Below, in pieces: positions 7,501 through 14,023 of a stretch of DNA of 44,857 nt (position 1 is the stretch's first letter; every line of letters starts with the position of its first letter). A program made the translations under genes and the position numbers. The notes beneath the pieces are model-generated. The model was given only the letters and a program-made list of their open reading frames with translations, was not told where the DNA came from and searched no databases. Origin of the DNA: Streptomyces brasiliensis (lineage in GTDB: Bacteria; Actinomycetota; Actinomycetes; Streptomycetales; Streptomycetaceae); the NCBI RefSeq assembly GCF_014647875.1, contig NZ_BMQA01000053.1, forward strand, positions 1-44,857, read 5' to 3'.

Positions 7501-9134
7501 CCGACCGGGCCCTCGGTATCCCGGCCCAGCACAAGCCGTGGCTGGACGCGCTCTCCGAGAAGCTGCTCCTCGACGAGATCGAGGCGCCGGTCCCGGCGCT
7601 CGCCCCCGGAAAGCTGCCGCCGGCGCCGTACGGTGTGGAGGACCTGCCCGCCGACCAGGCGCGCCGCCCGGTCGTGGTGGACTTCGCGTCCTTCGGCCAT
7701 CTGATGATCGGCGGCGCTCCGCGCAGCGGCCGCTCCCAGGTGCTGCGCACCATCGCGGGCTCCCTGGCCCGCACGCATTCTGTCGCGGACGTGCACATGT
7801 ACGGCATCGACTGCGGCAACGGCGCACTGAACGCGCTGACCCGCCTGCCGCACTGCGGCGCGGTCGTCGGTCGCAACCAGACCGAACGCGTGATCCGGCT
7901 GGTCAACCGACTCAAGGGTGAACTCGGCCGCCGCCAGGACCTGTTGGCGGAGAAGGGGTTCGCGGACATCGGCGAGCAACGGGCCGCGGCCGGCGAGGAC
8001 GAGCGGCTGCCGCACATCGTCGTGCTGCTCGACCGCTGGGAGGGCTGGGTACCCACGCTCGGCGAGATCGACCACGGGTCGCTGACCGACGAGCTGACGA
8101 CGATCATGCGCGAGGGCGCGAGCGTCGGCATCCACCTCGTGCTGACCGGTGACCGCACGCTTCTGGTCGGCCGCATCGCCACGCTCACCGAGGACAAGTA
8201 CGGCCTCAGGCTCGCCGACCGCAGCGACTTCTCCACGCTGGGCATCCCCACACGCAAGGTGCCGGAGGAGATCCCGCCGGGGCGTGCCTTCCGCAACGAA
8301 TCCGGTACAGAGACCCAGTTCGCGCTGCTCGCGGAGGACACCACGGGTCAGGGCCAGGCGGCGGCGATCGCGGCGATCGGCGAGGCGGCGACGGCGCGGG
8401 ACGCCGGCGTGCCGCGCTCCCGGCGCCCGTTCCGCGTGGACAGCCTCCCGAGCCGTATCTCCTTCCCCGAGGCGTGGGAGATGCGCGACCCGGAGGCCTC
8501 CCGGTCCCGGCTGTGGGGGCTGGTGGGCATCGGCGGTGACGAGATCGTGGGTTTCGGGCCCGACCTCGCCGAGGGCGTCCCGGCGTTCGTCGTCGCGGGT
8601 CCGGCGAAGTCCGGCCGCTCGACCGTCCTGCTGAACTTCGCCCAGTCCTTCCTCGCCCAGGGCATACGGCTCGTGATCGCGGCCCCGCGCCAGTCGCCGC
8701 TGCGCGGACTCGACGGCACGGACGGCGTGTTGAAGGTCTTCACCGGTGACGACATCGACGAGGACGAGTTCGAGGAGGTCATCGACTCGGCGTCACTGGA
8801 GGAGCCGATCGCCGTCCTCGTCGACGACGGGGAGATCCTCGAGGACCTCGACGCCGAGTCCCATATGAAGCGCATCGTCTCGCGCGGCGCCGAACGCGGC
8901 CTCGCCCTCGTCATCGCAGGTGACGAGGAGGACGTCTGCAGCGGCTTCTCGGGCTGGCAGGTCGACGCCAAGAAGGCGCGCCGCGGCATCCTGCTCTCCC
9001 CGCAGGAGTCGTCCAGCGGCGACCTCATCGGCGTACGGCTGTCGCGCAGCATGGTGGGCGGCCAGGTGACTCCCGGCAAGGGCATGCTGCACCTGGGCGA
9101 CGGGGAGCTGCGGACGGTGGTCGTTCCGGGGTGA
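4584..9134 (+). CDS. eccC: Type VII secretion ATPase EccC/EssC-like, FtsK/SpoIIIE family (1516 aa)
   Basis: Start GTG 4584 has GGGGAGGA five bases upstream. Domain order: ubiquitin-like (YukD-like) fold at about 1-78; FHA-like domain at about 120-195; two membrane helices at about 247-287; charged linker; then three FtsK-type ATPase domains. ATPase 1 is complete: Walker A GTTGSGKS at 707-714 and Walker B LLIVIDEF. ATPases 2 and 3 have degenerate P-loops (GGAPRSGRS 1043-1051 and GPAKSGRST 1339-1347, Lys to Arg) and lack the Walker B Glu, as is common for the regulatory second and third domains. The FHA segment lacks the usual Ser-x-x-His and Asn residues that bind phosphothreonine. The N-terminal FHA is a feature of Bacillota EssC rather than of mycobacterial EccC. 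It should form the membrane motor that engages WXG100 substrates. No other core Ecc gene lies in the window. Confidence 0.95.
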   Translation: MRLTLTVVDPFGGGSADVVLDADPESTVGDIAQELAKHVGVGGAQVIPIGQHHQVPAGGAPLVYVDGYAVDPSATVVGSPLREGAVVSLQDPAGCLPGEPTGLVELRVVGGPVAGFVHRLGVGRYDIGSGPASYIRIDDPELDARALTLSVATDGTCQVAVHQDKDGVTLDGEKLDGSDWPLGAQIAVGNTLLELARYTPPNAALKWSDDGVGLDYNRPPRLRPPDRQTKFRLPSPPREYEARPLPWLMALTPLVGSVVSVLIFHRWYYLIMAGLSPIMLFANYFMDKKHGRKSHAKQVKEYKEQKERIEKDAQDALTAERLDRRNAVPDPATVLSLGTGPRTRLWERRRTDRDHLLVRVGTGRMPTEVVLDDPEQDDHRRQVTWNIEDAPVALSLRSLGVIGMAGPGDSARAMGRWAVAQTAALHSPMDVQFYVLSENSAQAGWDWVRWLPHARPSGGQDVNVLIGTDAETAGARIGELTQVLDARKKAAEQNRGQGVSFSEPDIVVVWDGSRRLRSLPGVVRILREGPAVAMYAICLDAEERFLPGECQAFVVAEPKAQEYDSQTQQAVQPKHVAGGFPSFQAWHAAGTEPERAVQVQELRLRVEEAGAERIKDVRPDFVSAPWCLRLARSLSALRDISGETEDSALPGSSRLLDVLQLEPPTRDAIVARWRMGGQSTLAVIGESYDGPFGIDMRKDGPHGLIAGTTGSGKSELLQTIVASLAVANTPENMTFVLVDYKGGSAFKDCVKLPHTVGMVTDLDAHLVERALESLGAELKRREHILAAADAKDIEDYQDLVRRDPSHAPVPRLLIVIDEFASMVRDLPDFVTGLVNIAQRGRSLGIHLLLATQRPSGVVSPEIRANTNLRIALRVTDGGESSDVIDSPEAGHISKNTPGRAYVRLGHASLVPFQSGRVGGRRPGAADPTALAPWVGELTWEDLGRAALVKPKSEAREDEEITDLKVLVDAVREADRALGIPAQHKPWLDALSEKLLLDEIEAPVPALAPGKLPPAPYGVEDLPADQARRPVVVDFASFGHLMIGGAPRSGRSQVLRTIAGSLARTHSVADVHMYGIDCGNGALNALTRLPHCGAVVGRNQTERVIRLVNRLKGELGRRQDLLAEKGFADIGEQRAAAGEDERLPHIVVLLDRWEGWVPTLGEIDHGSLTDELTTIMREGASVGIHLVLTGDRTLLVGRIATLTEDKYGLRLADRSDFSTLGIPTRKVPEEIPPGRAFRNESGTETQFALLAEDTTGQGQAAAIAAIGEAATARDAGVPRSRRPFRVDSLPSRISFPEAWEMRDPEASRSRLWGLVGIGGDEIVGFGPDLAEGVPAFVVAGPAKSGRSTVLLNFAQSFLAQGIRLVIAAPRQSPLRGLDGTDGVLKVFTGDDIDEDEFEEVIDSASLEEPIAVLVDDGEILEDLDAESHMKRIVSRGAERGLALVIAGDEEDVCSGFSGWQVDAKKARRGILLSPQESSSGDLIGVRLSRSMVGGQVTPGKGMLHLGDGELRTVVVPG

Positions 9135-9226
9135 GCGGCGGGCCGGCGAGGCCGTAGCGGAGGAAGGCGGCGTCGGGTCTCAGCGGTACGAGCGCGGGCG
9201 GCGGCCCGTGGCACCGGACGGCCGCC

Positions 9227-9263
9227 AGTGCTGTGGCCGGGAAGGTTTGCCGGCCACAGCACT
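9227..9263. terminator. Strong hairpin between convergent eccC and kinase genes
   Basis: AGTGCTGTGGCCGG (9227-9240) and CCGGCCACAGCACT (9250-9263) form a perfect 14-bp stem with a 9-base loop (GAAGGTTTG). The right arm overlaps the TAG stop of the kinase gene. It should stop transcription from both sides. The right arm is part of a 19-bp sequence repeated at 16115-16133. Confidence 0.75.
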
Positions 9264-9268
9264 AGTCG
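9250..9268 (-). repeat. 19-bp dispersed repeat, copy 1 (contains the kinase stop codon)
   Basis: CCGGCCACAGCACTAGTCG occurs here and, base for base, at 16115-16133. In both places it lies on the 3' end of a minus-strand gene so that the gene ends Asp-TAG inside the repeat. Here a complementary arm follows and makes a hairpin; at the second copy it does not. It may be a REP-like palindromic unit. Confidence 0.85.
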
Positions 9269-10965
9269 ACGCGTGACATCCGCGACGTCGGATTCCCCTC
9301 CGCCGAGCTGTCCGACGTGTACTTCAGATCGTCGCCGACCGGGGTGAGTTGAACCGCGTGCGGCGTCGGGTCGCAGCCGTCGTGATTGGTCTTCGCGCCC
9401 ACGGATGTCGCCACGAGCTGTGTTCTCGTCACCTTCTTCAGGGTGAGTACGTCCGTGCACGTGCCGCCGAGTTGGTCGGTCTGCACCAGGCGGCCCAACT
9501 CCTCGCCCGCACCCGCCCGGTGGACCGTCAGGCGGAAGGTGCCGATCGGCAGGTTGCCGTCGAGGGCGGTGCCCTGGCCCTCCCATGTGCCGAGGTAGCG
9601 GGAGGGGACGGCTGTGGGTGCGGTGCCGTCGCCCGGGGTGGCGAAGGCGCTCGACGCGGGGGGGTCGGCCGCGGTGTCCCCGCCCGCGTCGTCGTTCCCG
9701 CCGATCAGGGGGCGGACCAGGAAGCCCATTCCCACGGCCACCGCGGCCAGCGCCCCGGCTACCGCCAGGGCCACCGTGCAGCTCACCCGGCGTCCGCGTC
9801 CGCCCTCTCCGGGAGCGGACGTGGCCGCGACGCTCACGGACACCTTGCCGGGGGACCGTTCCGCGGGCGGTGCGTCCCTGGGTTCGGGGACGGCGGTCGG
9901 CGCGCCGGCGTATCGGGGCGGTGGCACGTCTTCCAGGGCGGGTACGGCAGTTGACGCGCCCCTCGGTGGTCCGGGTACGACCGTTCCCGGCCCCGGCATC
10001 TCCGGCGCCGGCCCGAACTCTCCCACCGCCGCCCGGCTGAATCCCACCGGCCCCGACGGAGTCACCTCCGTCGACTCCAGGTTGAGCAGCTGTACGGCAC
10101 TTCGGCTCACCTGCTCCACCAGCGCGCCCGGCAGCCAGCCCGCCGCCACCAGCCTCGCCGCGCCCTCGGGGGCGAGTCGGCGGGCCAACTCGCCCGGTGC
10201 GGGCCGCGCTTCCGGTGTCTTCGTCAGGCATGCCTCCGCCACCTCCCTCAACTCACCGCTCATTGCGCTGAGTTCGGGCTGCTCGTGGACGACCTTGTAG
10301 AGGAGGGCGGCCGACGAGTCGCCGGGGAACGGGGGTTCACCCATCGTCGCGTACGCCAGCACCGCGCCCAGCGAGAAGACGTCCGCCGCTCCCGTGACGC
10401 CCTTGCCCAGGATCTGTTCGGGGGACATGTAGCCGGGTGAGCCGATGGACACGCCGGACGAGGTGAGGGAGGCCGTGCCGTCCGCGGCGCGGGCGATGCC
10501 GAAATCGATCAGGAGGGGGCCGTCGACGGTGAGCAGCACGTTGGACGGCTTCACGTCCCGGTGGACCAGGCCCAGCTCGTGGACGGCCGTGAGCGCTTCG
10601 GCCAGACCCGCGCCCAGGACCCGTACCGTGTGCTCGGGCAGCGGACCGCCGGACGCCACCGCGGCGGCCAGCGACGGGCCCGCCGCGTACGCGGTGGCCA
10701 CCCAGGGCACGGGGGCCTCCGGGTCCGCGTCCAGGACCGGCGCCGTCCAGGCGCCGCCGACCCGGCGGGCCGCATCGACCTCGCGCCGGAAGCGGGCGCG
10801 GAACTCCTCGTCGAACGCGTAGTGCGGATGCACGATCTTCACCGCGACCGTGCGCCCGCCCGCGCTCCGCCCCAGATAGACCCGACCCATACCGCCGGAA
10901 CCGAGCCGGCCGAGAAGCCGGTAGGGACCGACGGCGGTCGGCTCGTCGGCCGCGAGCGGCTGCAT
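9262..10965 (-). CDS. Receptor-type serine/threonine protein kinase (567 aa)
   Basis: Hanks-type kinase domain at residues 14-270: glycine loop LGSGGMGRVY (21-30), catalytic Lys43, HRD catalytic loop HRDVKPSN (135-142, Asp137), DFG at 154-156 and SPE at 181-183. Ser/Thr residues in the activation loop could be autophosphorylated. A Pro-rich linker (about 310-390) leads to one membrane helix (about 394-417). The outer domain of about 130 residues (C-terminal) has two Cys that could form a disulfide and no PASTA repeats. It probably senses an extracellular signal and phosphorylates cytoplasmic proteins. It converges on the EccC-like gene. It resembles the kinase found next to mqnA in S. coelicolor, which is recollection. 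The target is unknown. Confidence 0.95.
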   Translation of the reverse strand: MQPLAADEPTAVGPYRLLGRLGSGGMGRVYLGRSAGGRTVAVKIVHPHYAFDEEFRARFRREVDAARRVGGAWTAPVLDADPEAPVPWVATAYAAGPSLAAAVASGGPLPEHTVRVLGAGLAEALTAVHELGLVHRDVKPSNVLLTVDGPLLIDFGIARAADGTASLTSSGVSIGSPGYMSPEQILGKGVTGAADVFSLGAVLAYATMGEPPFPGDSSAALLYKVVHEQPELSAMSGELREVAEACLTKTPEARPAPGELARRLAPEGAARLVAAGWLPGALVEQVSRSAVQLLNLESTEVTPSGPVGFSRAAVGEFGPAPEMPGPGTVVPGPPRGASTAVPALEDVPPPRYAGAPTAVPEPRDAPPAERSPGKVSVSVAATSAPGEGGRGRRVSCTVALAVAGALAAVAVGMGFLVRPLIGGNDDAGGDTAADPPASSAFATPGDGTAPTAVPSRYLGTWEGQGTALDGNLPIGTFRLTVHRAGAGEELGRLVQTDQLGGTCTDVLTLKKVTRTQLVATSVGAKTNHDGCDPTPHAVQLTPVGDDLKYTSDSSAEGNPTSRMSRVD

Positions 10966-11028
10966 GGCGCCCCCTCTCCCCCGTCACGCCTTCGTCAGCA
11001 GGGTAGTGCCGGGCAGCCGCCGCCGGCC

Positions 11029-11877
11029 TCACGGCTCCAGCAAGTCCACCTTCACGTCCGCCGGGAACCCCGTCGTCGGGCCCACGCGGCGCGCGAACTC
11101 CGCGACCGCCGCGAGCTGCGGACCGCCGAAGCGGAAGTCGAGGGTCGTGAAGTACTTCTCGAGGACGCGCTCGTCGAACGCCTCCCAGCGGGCCGCCTGC
11201 TCGGCGACCTTGCCGACCTCCTCCAGGGAGAGGTTGCGGGAGGCGAGGAAGGCCTCGTGGACCTTGCGGGTGACGAACGGCTCGCGCTCCAGATAGTCGC
11301 GGCGGGCGGCCCAGACCGCGAAGACGAACGGCAGCCCCGTCCACTCCTTCCACAGTGCGCCCAGGTCATGCACGGCGAGGCCGTAGCGCGGGCCGTCCAG
11401 CAGATTGGCCCTGAGCGCCGCGTCGCCGATCAGGACCGCCGCGTCGGCCTCCTGCATCATCAGGCTGAGGTCGGGCGGGCAGGTGTAGTAGTCGGGCCGT
11501 ACGCCGTAGCGCTCGGCCAGCAGCAGCTGGGCGAGGCGGACGGAGGTGCGGGAGGTCGAGCCGAGGGCGACGCGGGCGCCGTCCAGCCGGTCGAGCGGGA
11601 CCTGCGAGACGATCACGCAGGACATGACCGGACCGTCGCAGCCGACAGCGATGTCGGGGAAGGCCACCAGGTCGTCCGCGTTCTTGAGGAACTCGACGAG
11701 GGTGATGGGCCCGATGTCGAGGTCCCCCCGCACCAGCTGCTCGCTGAGCTTCTCCGGGGTGTCCTTGGTGAGCTCGAAGTCGAGGAGGGTGCCGGTTCTC
11801 GCGAGCCCCCAGTACAGGGGCAGGCAGTTCAGGAACTGGATGTGGCCGACGCGCGGCCGAGTGCGAGAATTGTCCAC
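11029..11877 (-). CDS. mqnA: Chorismate dehydratase MqnA, futalosine pathway of menaquinone biosynthesis (282 aa)
   Basis: MqnA converts chorismate to 3-enolpyruvylbenzoate, the entry reaction of the futalosine pathway. The protein has the periplasmic-binding-protein-like fold of the family. The N-terminal block VGHIQFLNCLPLYWGL, the segment GDLDIGPITLVEF and the STSRTSVRLAQLLL region around the active-site cleft are typical, and length (about 280) is normal. It starts at GTG 11877 with no Shine-Dalgarno; instead a TAGTCT hexamer ends six bases before it, suggesting a leaderless mRNA. The later pathway gene mqnE and the UbiX/UbiA/UbiD-type genes lie 12-17 kb away on the same strand; mqnB, mqnC and mqnD are not in the window. 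Confidence 0.95.
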   Translation of the reverse strand: MDNSRTRPRVGHIQFLNCLPLYWGLARTGTLLDFELTKDTPEKLSEQLVRGDLDIGPITLVEFLKNADDLVAFPDIAVGCDGPVMSCVIVSQVPLDRLDGARVALGSTSRTSVRLAQLLLAERYGVRPDYYTCPPDLSLMMQEADAAVLIGDAALRANLLDGPRYGLAVHDLGALWKEWTGLPFVFAVWAARRDYLEREPFVTRKVHEAFLASRNLSLEEVGKVAEQAARWEAFDERVLEKYFTTLDFRFGGPQLAAVAEFARRVGPTTGFPADVKVDLLEP

Positions 11878-11889
11878 ATCGCGAGACTA
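11878..11889 (-). promoter_or_regulatory. Probable leaderless promoter of mqnA (-10 TAGTCT)
   Basis: Read on the minus strand, TAGTCT (11889-11884) is followed by six bases and then the GTG start of mqnA, with no ribosome-binding site. The same TAGTCT-N6-start layout occurs at the TetR gene. A CCCCATGGGG palindrome lies just upstream (11892-11901). No good -35 was found. Confidence 0.5.
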
Positions 11890-12044
11890 GACCCCATGGG
11901 GTACGGTGCTGAGACCGGCCCCACCGTCAACCCCTCCGGCAGACCTTTCAAACGTCCGGGTGACGTGATCTTGACCTCTATCGCTTTCGGCTGCCCGCGT
12001 GCTAGGCTCGCCGCAAGTTGCAGTTTGGTTTCCCTTGCAGTACA

Positions 12045-12073
12045 GAGCCTGCGGAGCATGTGACCGCGGGCTC
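12045..12073 (+). promoter_or_regulatory. Hairpin upstream of the cold-shock gene, probably in its leader
   Basis: GAGCCTGCGG (12045-12054) and CCGCGGGCTC (12064-12073) form a 10-bp stem with one T-G wobble and a 9-base loop, followed 5 bases later by GTTTTC. It lies 90 bp upstream of the cold-shock start. Cold-shock mRNAs often have long structured leaders; this one could act as an attenuator or temperature-responsive element. Confidence 0.4.
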
Positions 12074-12162
12074 TCGTCGTTTTCAGACATATGCACTTGT
12101 GCGGCTGTTTCACACTTGCAGGTTCTGGAGCAGGGCGACCCTTTTGAGCCCAAGGAGGGCTT

Positions 12163-12366
12163 ATGGCTACCGGAACCGTTAAGTGGTTCAACGCCGAAAA
12201 GGGCTTTGGCTTCATCGCCCAGGAAGGCGGCGGCCCCGACGTCTTCGTTCACTACTCCGCGATCAACGCCTCTGGCTTCCGCTCCCTCGAGGAGAACCAG
12301 CAGGTGAGCTTCGATGTCACGCAGGGTCCGAAGGGCCCGCAGGCGGAGAACGTCACCCCCGTCTGA
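12163..12366 (+). CDS. cspA: Cold-shock protein, CspA family (67 aa)
   Basis: A complete 67-residue cold-shock domain. The RNP1 motif KGFGFI follows KWFNAEK near the N-terminus, and the RNP2-like motif DVFVHYSAI follows it, carrying the aromatic residues that stack on single-stranded nucleic acid. The start is certain: AAGGAGG ends five bases before the ATG. Such proteins act as RNA chaperones and, in E. coli, as transcription antiterminators. The gene stands alone, divergent from mqnA, with about 285 bp upstream containing a stable hairpin and with its own terminator downstream. Confidence 0.97.
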   Translation: MATGTVKWFNAEKGFGFIAQEGGGPDVFVHYSAINASGFRSLEENQQVSFDVTQGPKGPQAENVTPV

Positions 12367-12401
12367 GCCGCGGTCTGATCGCAGCACGAGTGCAGTACCC
12401 A

Positions 12402-12434
12402 AGGAGCCCCGCGCCTTCCGGCGACGGGGCTCCT
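12402..12434 (+). terminator. Terminator of the cold-shock gene
   Basis: AGGAGCCCCG (12402-12411) and CGGGGCTCCT (12425-12434) form a perfect 10-bp stem with a 13-base loop, followed by GCCCTTTT. It starts 36 bp after the stop codon and also faces the convergent XRE-cupin gene. Confidence 0.85.
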
Positions 12435-12486
12435 GCCCTTTTCACCCGCCTTTTCACCCCTTCATTTCCGGCAGGCCGTTCCCCGT

Positions 12487-13080
12487 TCACCCTTCATACG
12501 TGCTGCATGACGAGCACGAAGGTGATGCCGGGCTCCAGTGCCTCGTACGAGTGCGGCACGTCCCCCGGTACGTCAGGTAATCCCCGGGGTTCAGTTCGAC
12601 GGTCTCGCCGCGCGGTCCGGCCTTCACTTTTCCCGTGCTCACGATCAGATGCTCGACCGTTCCCGGAATGTGCGGCTCCGATTCGCGCGCCCCACCCGGC
12701 TCCGCCCGCAGGTGGTAGATGTCCCGCCGCGCGCCGGGCGGGCTCGCCGACAGCAGCGTGGCGACGTAATCGGCCTGCTCGGAGGCGACCGCGGGACCCT
12801 TCCCCGCGCGGATCACGCGCACCGTCGACGCCGGCGGTTCGACCAGCGCGGCGAACGGCACCCCGAGCGCCACGCCCAGCGCCCAGATCGTCTCCATGCT
12901 CGGATCGCCGCTCGCCGCCTCCAACTGGGACAGCGTGGACTTCGCGATGCCGGCGCGTTTGGCCGGCTCGGACAGGGAGAGGCCGACCCGGGCGCGCTCG
13001 CGCTTGAGCGACGCGGCGATCCAGTCGGGCGGAAGGCGGGGCGGTGCGCTGCGGGCGGCACCCGCTCCCTGGTGCGCCAC
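12487..13080 (-). pseudogene. XRE-family regulator with cupin domain, apparent C-terminal frameshift
   Basis: The N-terminal half is a clear helix-turn-helix of the XRE type (LKRERARVGLSLSE...KAGIAKSTLSQLE), followed by a cupin domain in which EHLIVSTGKVKAG and ELNPGDYLTYRG are typical. After YRG the frame turns to low-complexity Arg/Ser/Thr. The neighbouring frame continues with the expected cupin end (DVPHSYEALEPGITF...) and a TGA at 12494. One G missing from the run at 12562-12566 explains this. I start the gene at GTG 13080, after GAAGGAG, although the spacing is short. That start overlaps the divergent azlC start. Such proteins usually repress the adjacent divergent operon, here azlCD. 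It could be a real mutation or a sequencing error. Confidence 0.8.
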
Positions 13081-13718
13081 AGCTCCTTCGTCCGGCTGGC
13101 CGGCGGTGTCGGCGGTGTCTCCTTCGGCGCCGTGTCCGTGGCGGGCGGGCTCCCGGCGTGGGTCCCGCTCCTGATGTCGCTGATCGTGTACGCGGGCTCG
13201 GCCCAGTTCAGTGCGGTCGGCGTGCTGCTCGCCGGGTGCGGACCCCTGGCGGCCGCGGCCACGGGCCTGCTCCTCGACATCCGCACGGCCGCCTTCGGCC
13301 TCGCGGTCGCCGACCTCCTCGGCCCCGGCCGCACGACCCGCTTCCTCGACACCCACCTGGTGACCGACGAAACGGTGGCCTTCGCCCTCGCCCAGCCGGA
13401 TCCGCCACGGCGCCGCAAGGCGTTCTGGATCTCGGGACTCGGCCTGTTCGCCGCGTGGAACACCGGCGTACTGATCGGAGCCCTCGCCGGAAGCGCACTC
13501 GGCGACACCGCCCGCTACGGCCTCGACGCCGCATTCCCGCCGTACTCGTCGCCCTGGTCCTCCCGGCCCGGCGCGGCGACACGGCCGTCCGCCGGGCGGC
13601 ACTGCTCGGCGCGGCGCCGGCCCTGGCGGTGACAGCCATGGTCCCGGCCGGGGTGCCGGTACTCCTGTCGCTGTGCGGCCTGCTGCTCCACGGACGCGCC
13701 GAGGAGGTCACCGCATGA
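13072..13718 (+). pseudogene. azlC: AzlC-family branched-chain amino acid exporter subunit, apparent frameshift
   Basis: Residues from GTG 13072 give a typical AzlC: GVSFGAVSVAGGLP, LLMSLIVYAGSAQF, DIRTAAFGLAVADLL and several membrane helices. At about 13534-13540 the protein reads AAFP and then loses membrane character. In the next frame the expected last helices follow (VLVALVLPARRGD..., PAGVPVLLSLCGLLL) and end at 13718, overlapping azlD as usual. One C missing from the CCC run of TTCCCGCC explains the break. The start is uncertain: there is no good ribosome-binding site and it overlaps the divergent regulator start. With AzlD it would export amino acids such as azaleucine or branched-chain residues. 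It is either a pseudogene or a base-call error. Confidence 0.8.
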
Positions 13719-14020
13719 ACGGAACGTTCGCCGTGATCCTCGCCCTGGCCGTGGGCACGTACGCCTTCCGCCTGGTCGGCCCGGTACTGCACGGCAGGGC
13801 GGAGATCCCCGCACGCGTCCAGGAACTGGCAGCGGCGGGCGCGATGGCGCTGCTCACCGCCCTCCTGGCGACCGGCGCGCTCACCGAGGCCGGCGGCTTC
13901 GCGGGCTGGGCGCGTCCGGCCGGTGTGCTGGTGGGGGCGGCACTGGCATGGCGCCGGGCACCGTTCGCGGTGGTCGTACTGGGGACGGCGGGGGTGCTGC
14001 GCCTGCTGGGGGTGGGGTGA
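13715..14020 (+). CDS. azlD: AzlD-family branched-chain amino acid transport subunit (101 aa)
   Basis: A short, very hydrophobic protein with about four membrane helices and the family's N-terminal pattern of a helix followed by GTYAFRLVGPVL. The ATG at 13715 overlaps the azlC stop (ATGA), giving translational coupling. AzlD is the small partner of AzlC in the branched-chain amino acid exporter of the inner membrane. The gene itself is intact, but if the azlC frameshift is real the transporter would be non-functional and azlD translation could be reduced by loss of coupling. Confidence 0.85.
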   Translation: MNGTFAVILALAVGTYAFRLVGPVLHGRAEIPARVQELAAAGAMALLTALLATGALTEAGGFAGWARPAGVLVGAALAWRRAPFAVVVLGTAGVLRLLGVG

Positions 14021-14023
14021 CCG

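Noticed and set aside
8348..10231. A 627-codon minus-strand frame across the end of the ATPase and kinase genes
   Set aside because: Crosses two real genes and a terminator hairpin; low-complexity Gly/Arg composition.
11971..12008. TTGACC and TAGGCT as a promoter for the cold-shock gene
   Set aside because: The spacing is 26 bases, far from the usual 17-19, so they cannot be a standard -35/-10 pair.
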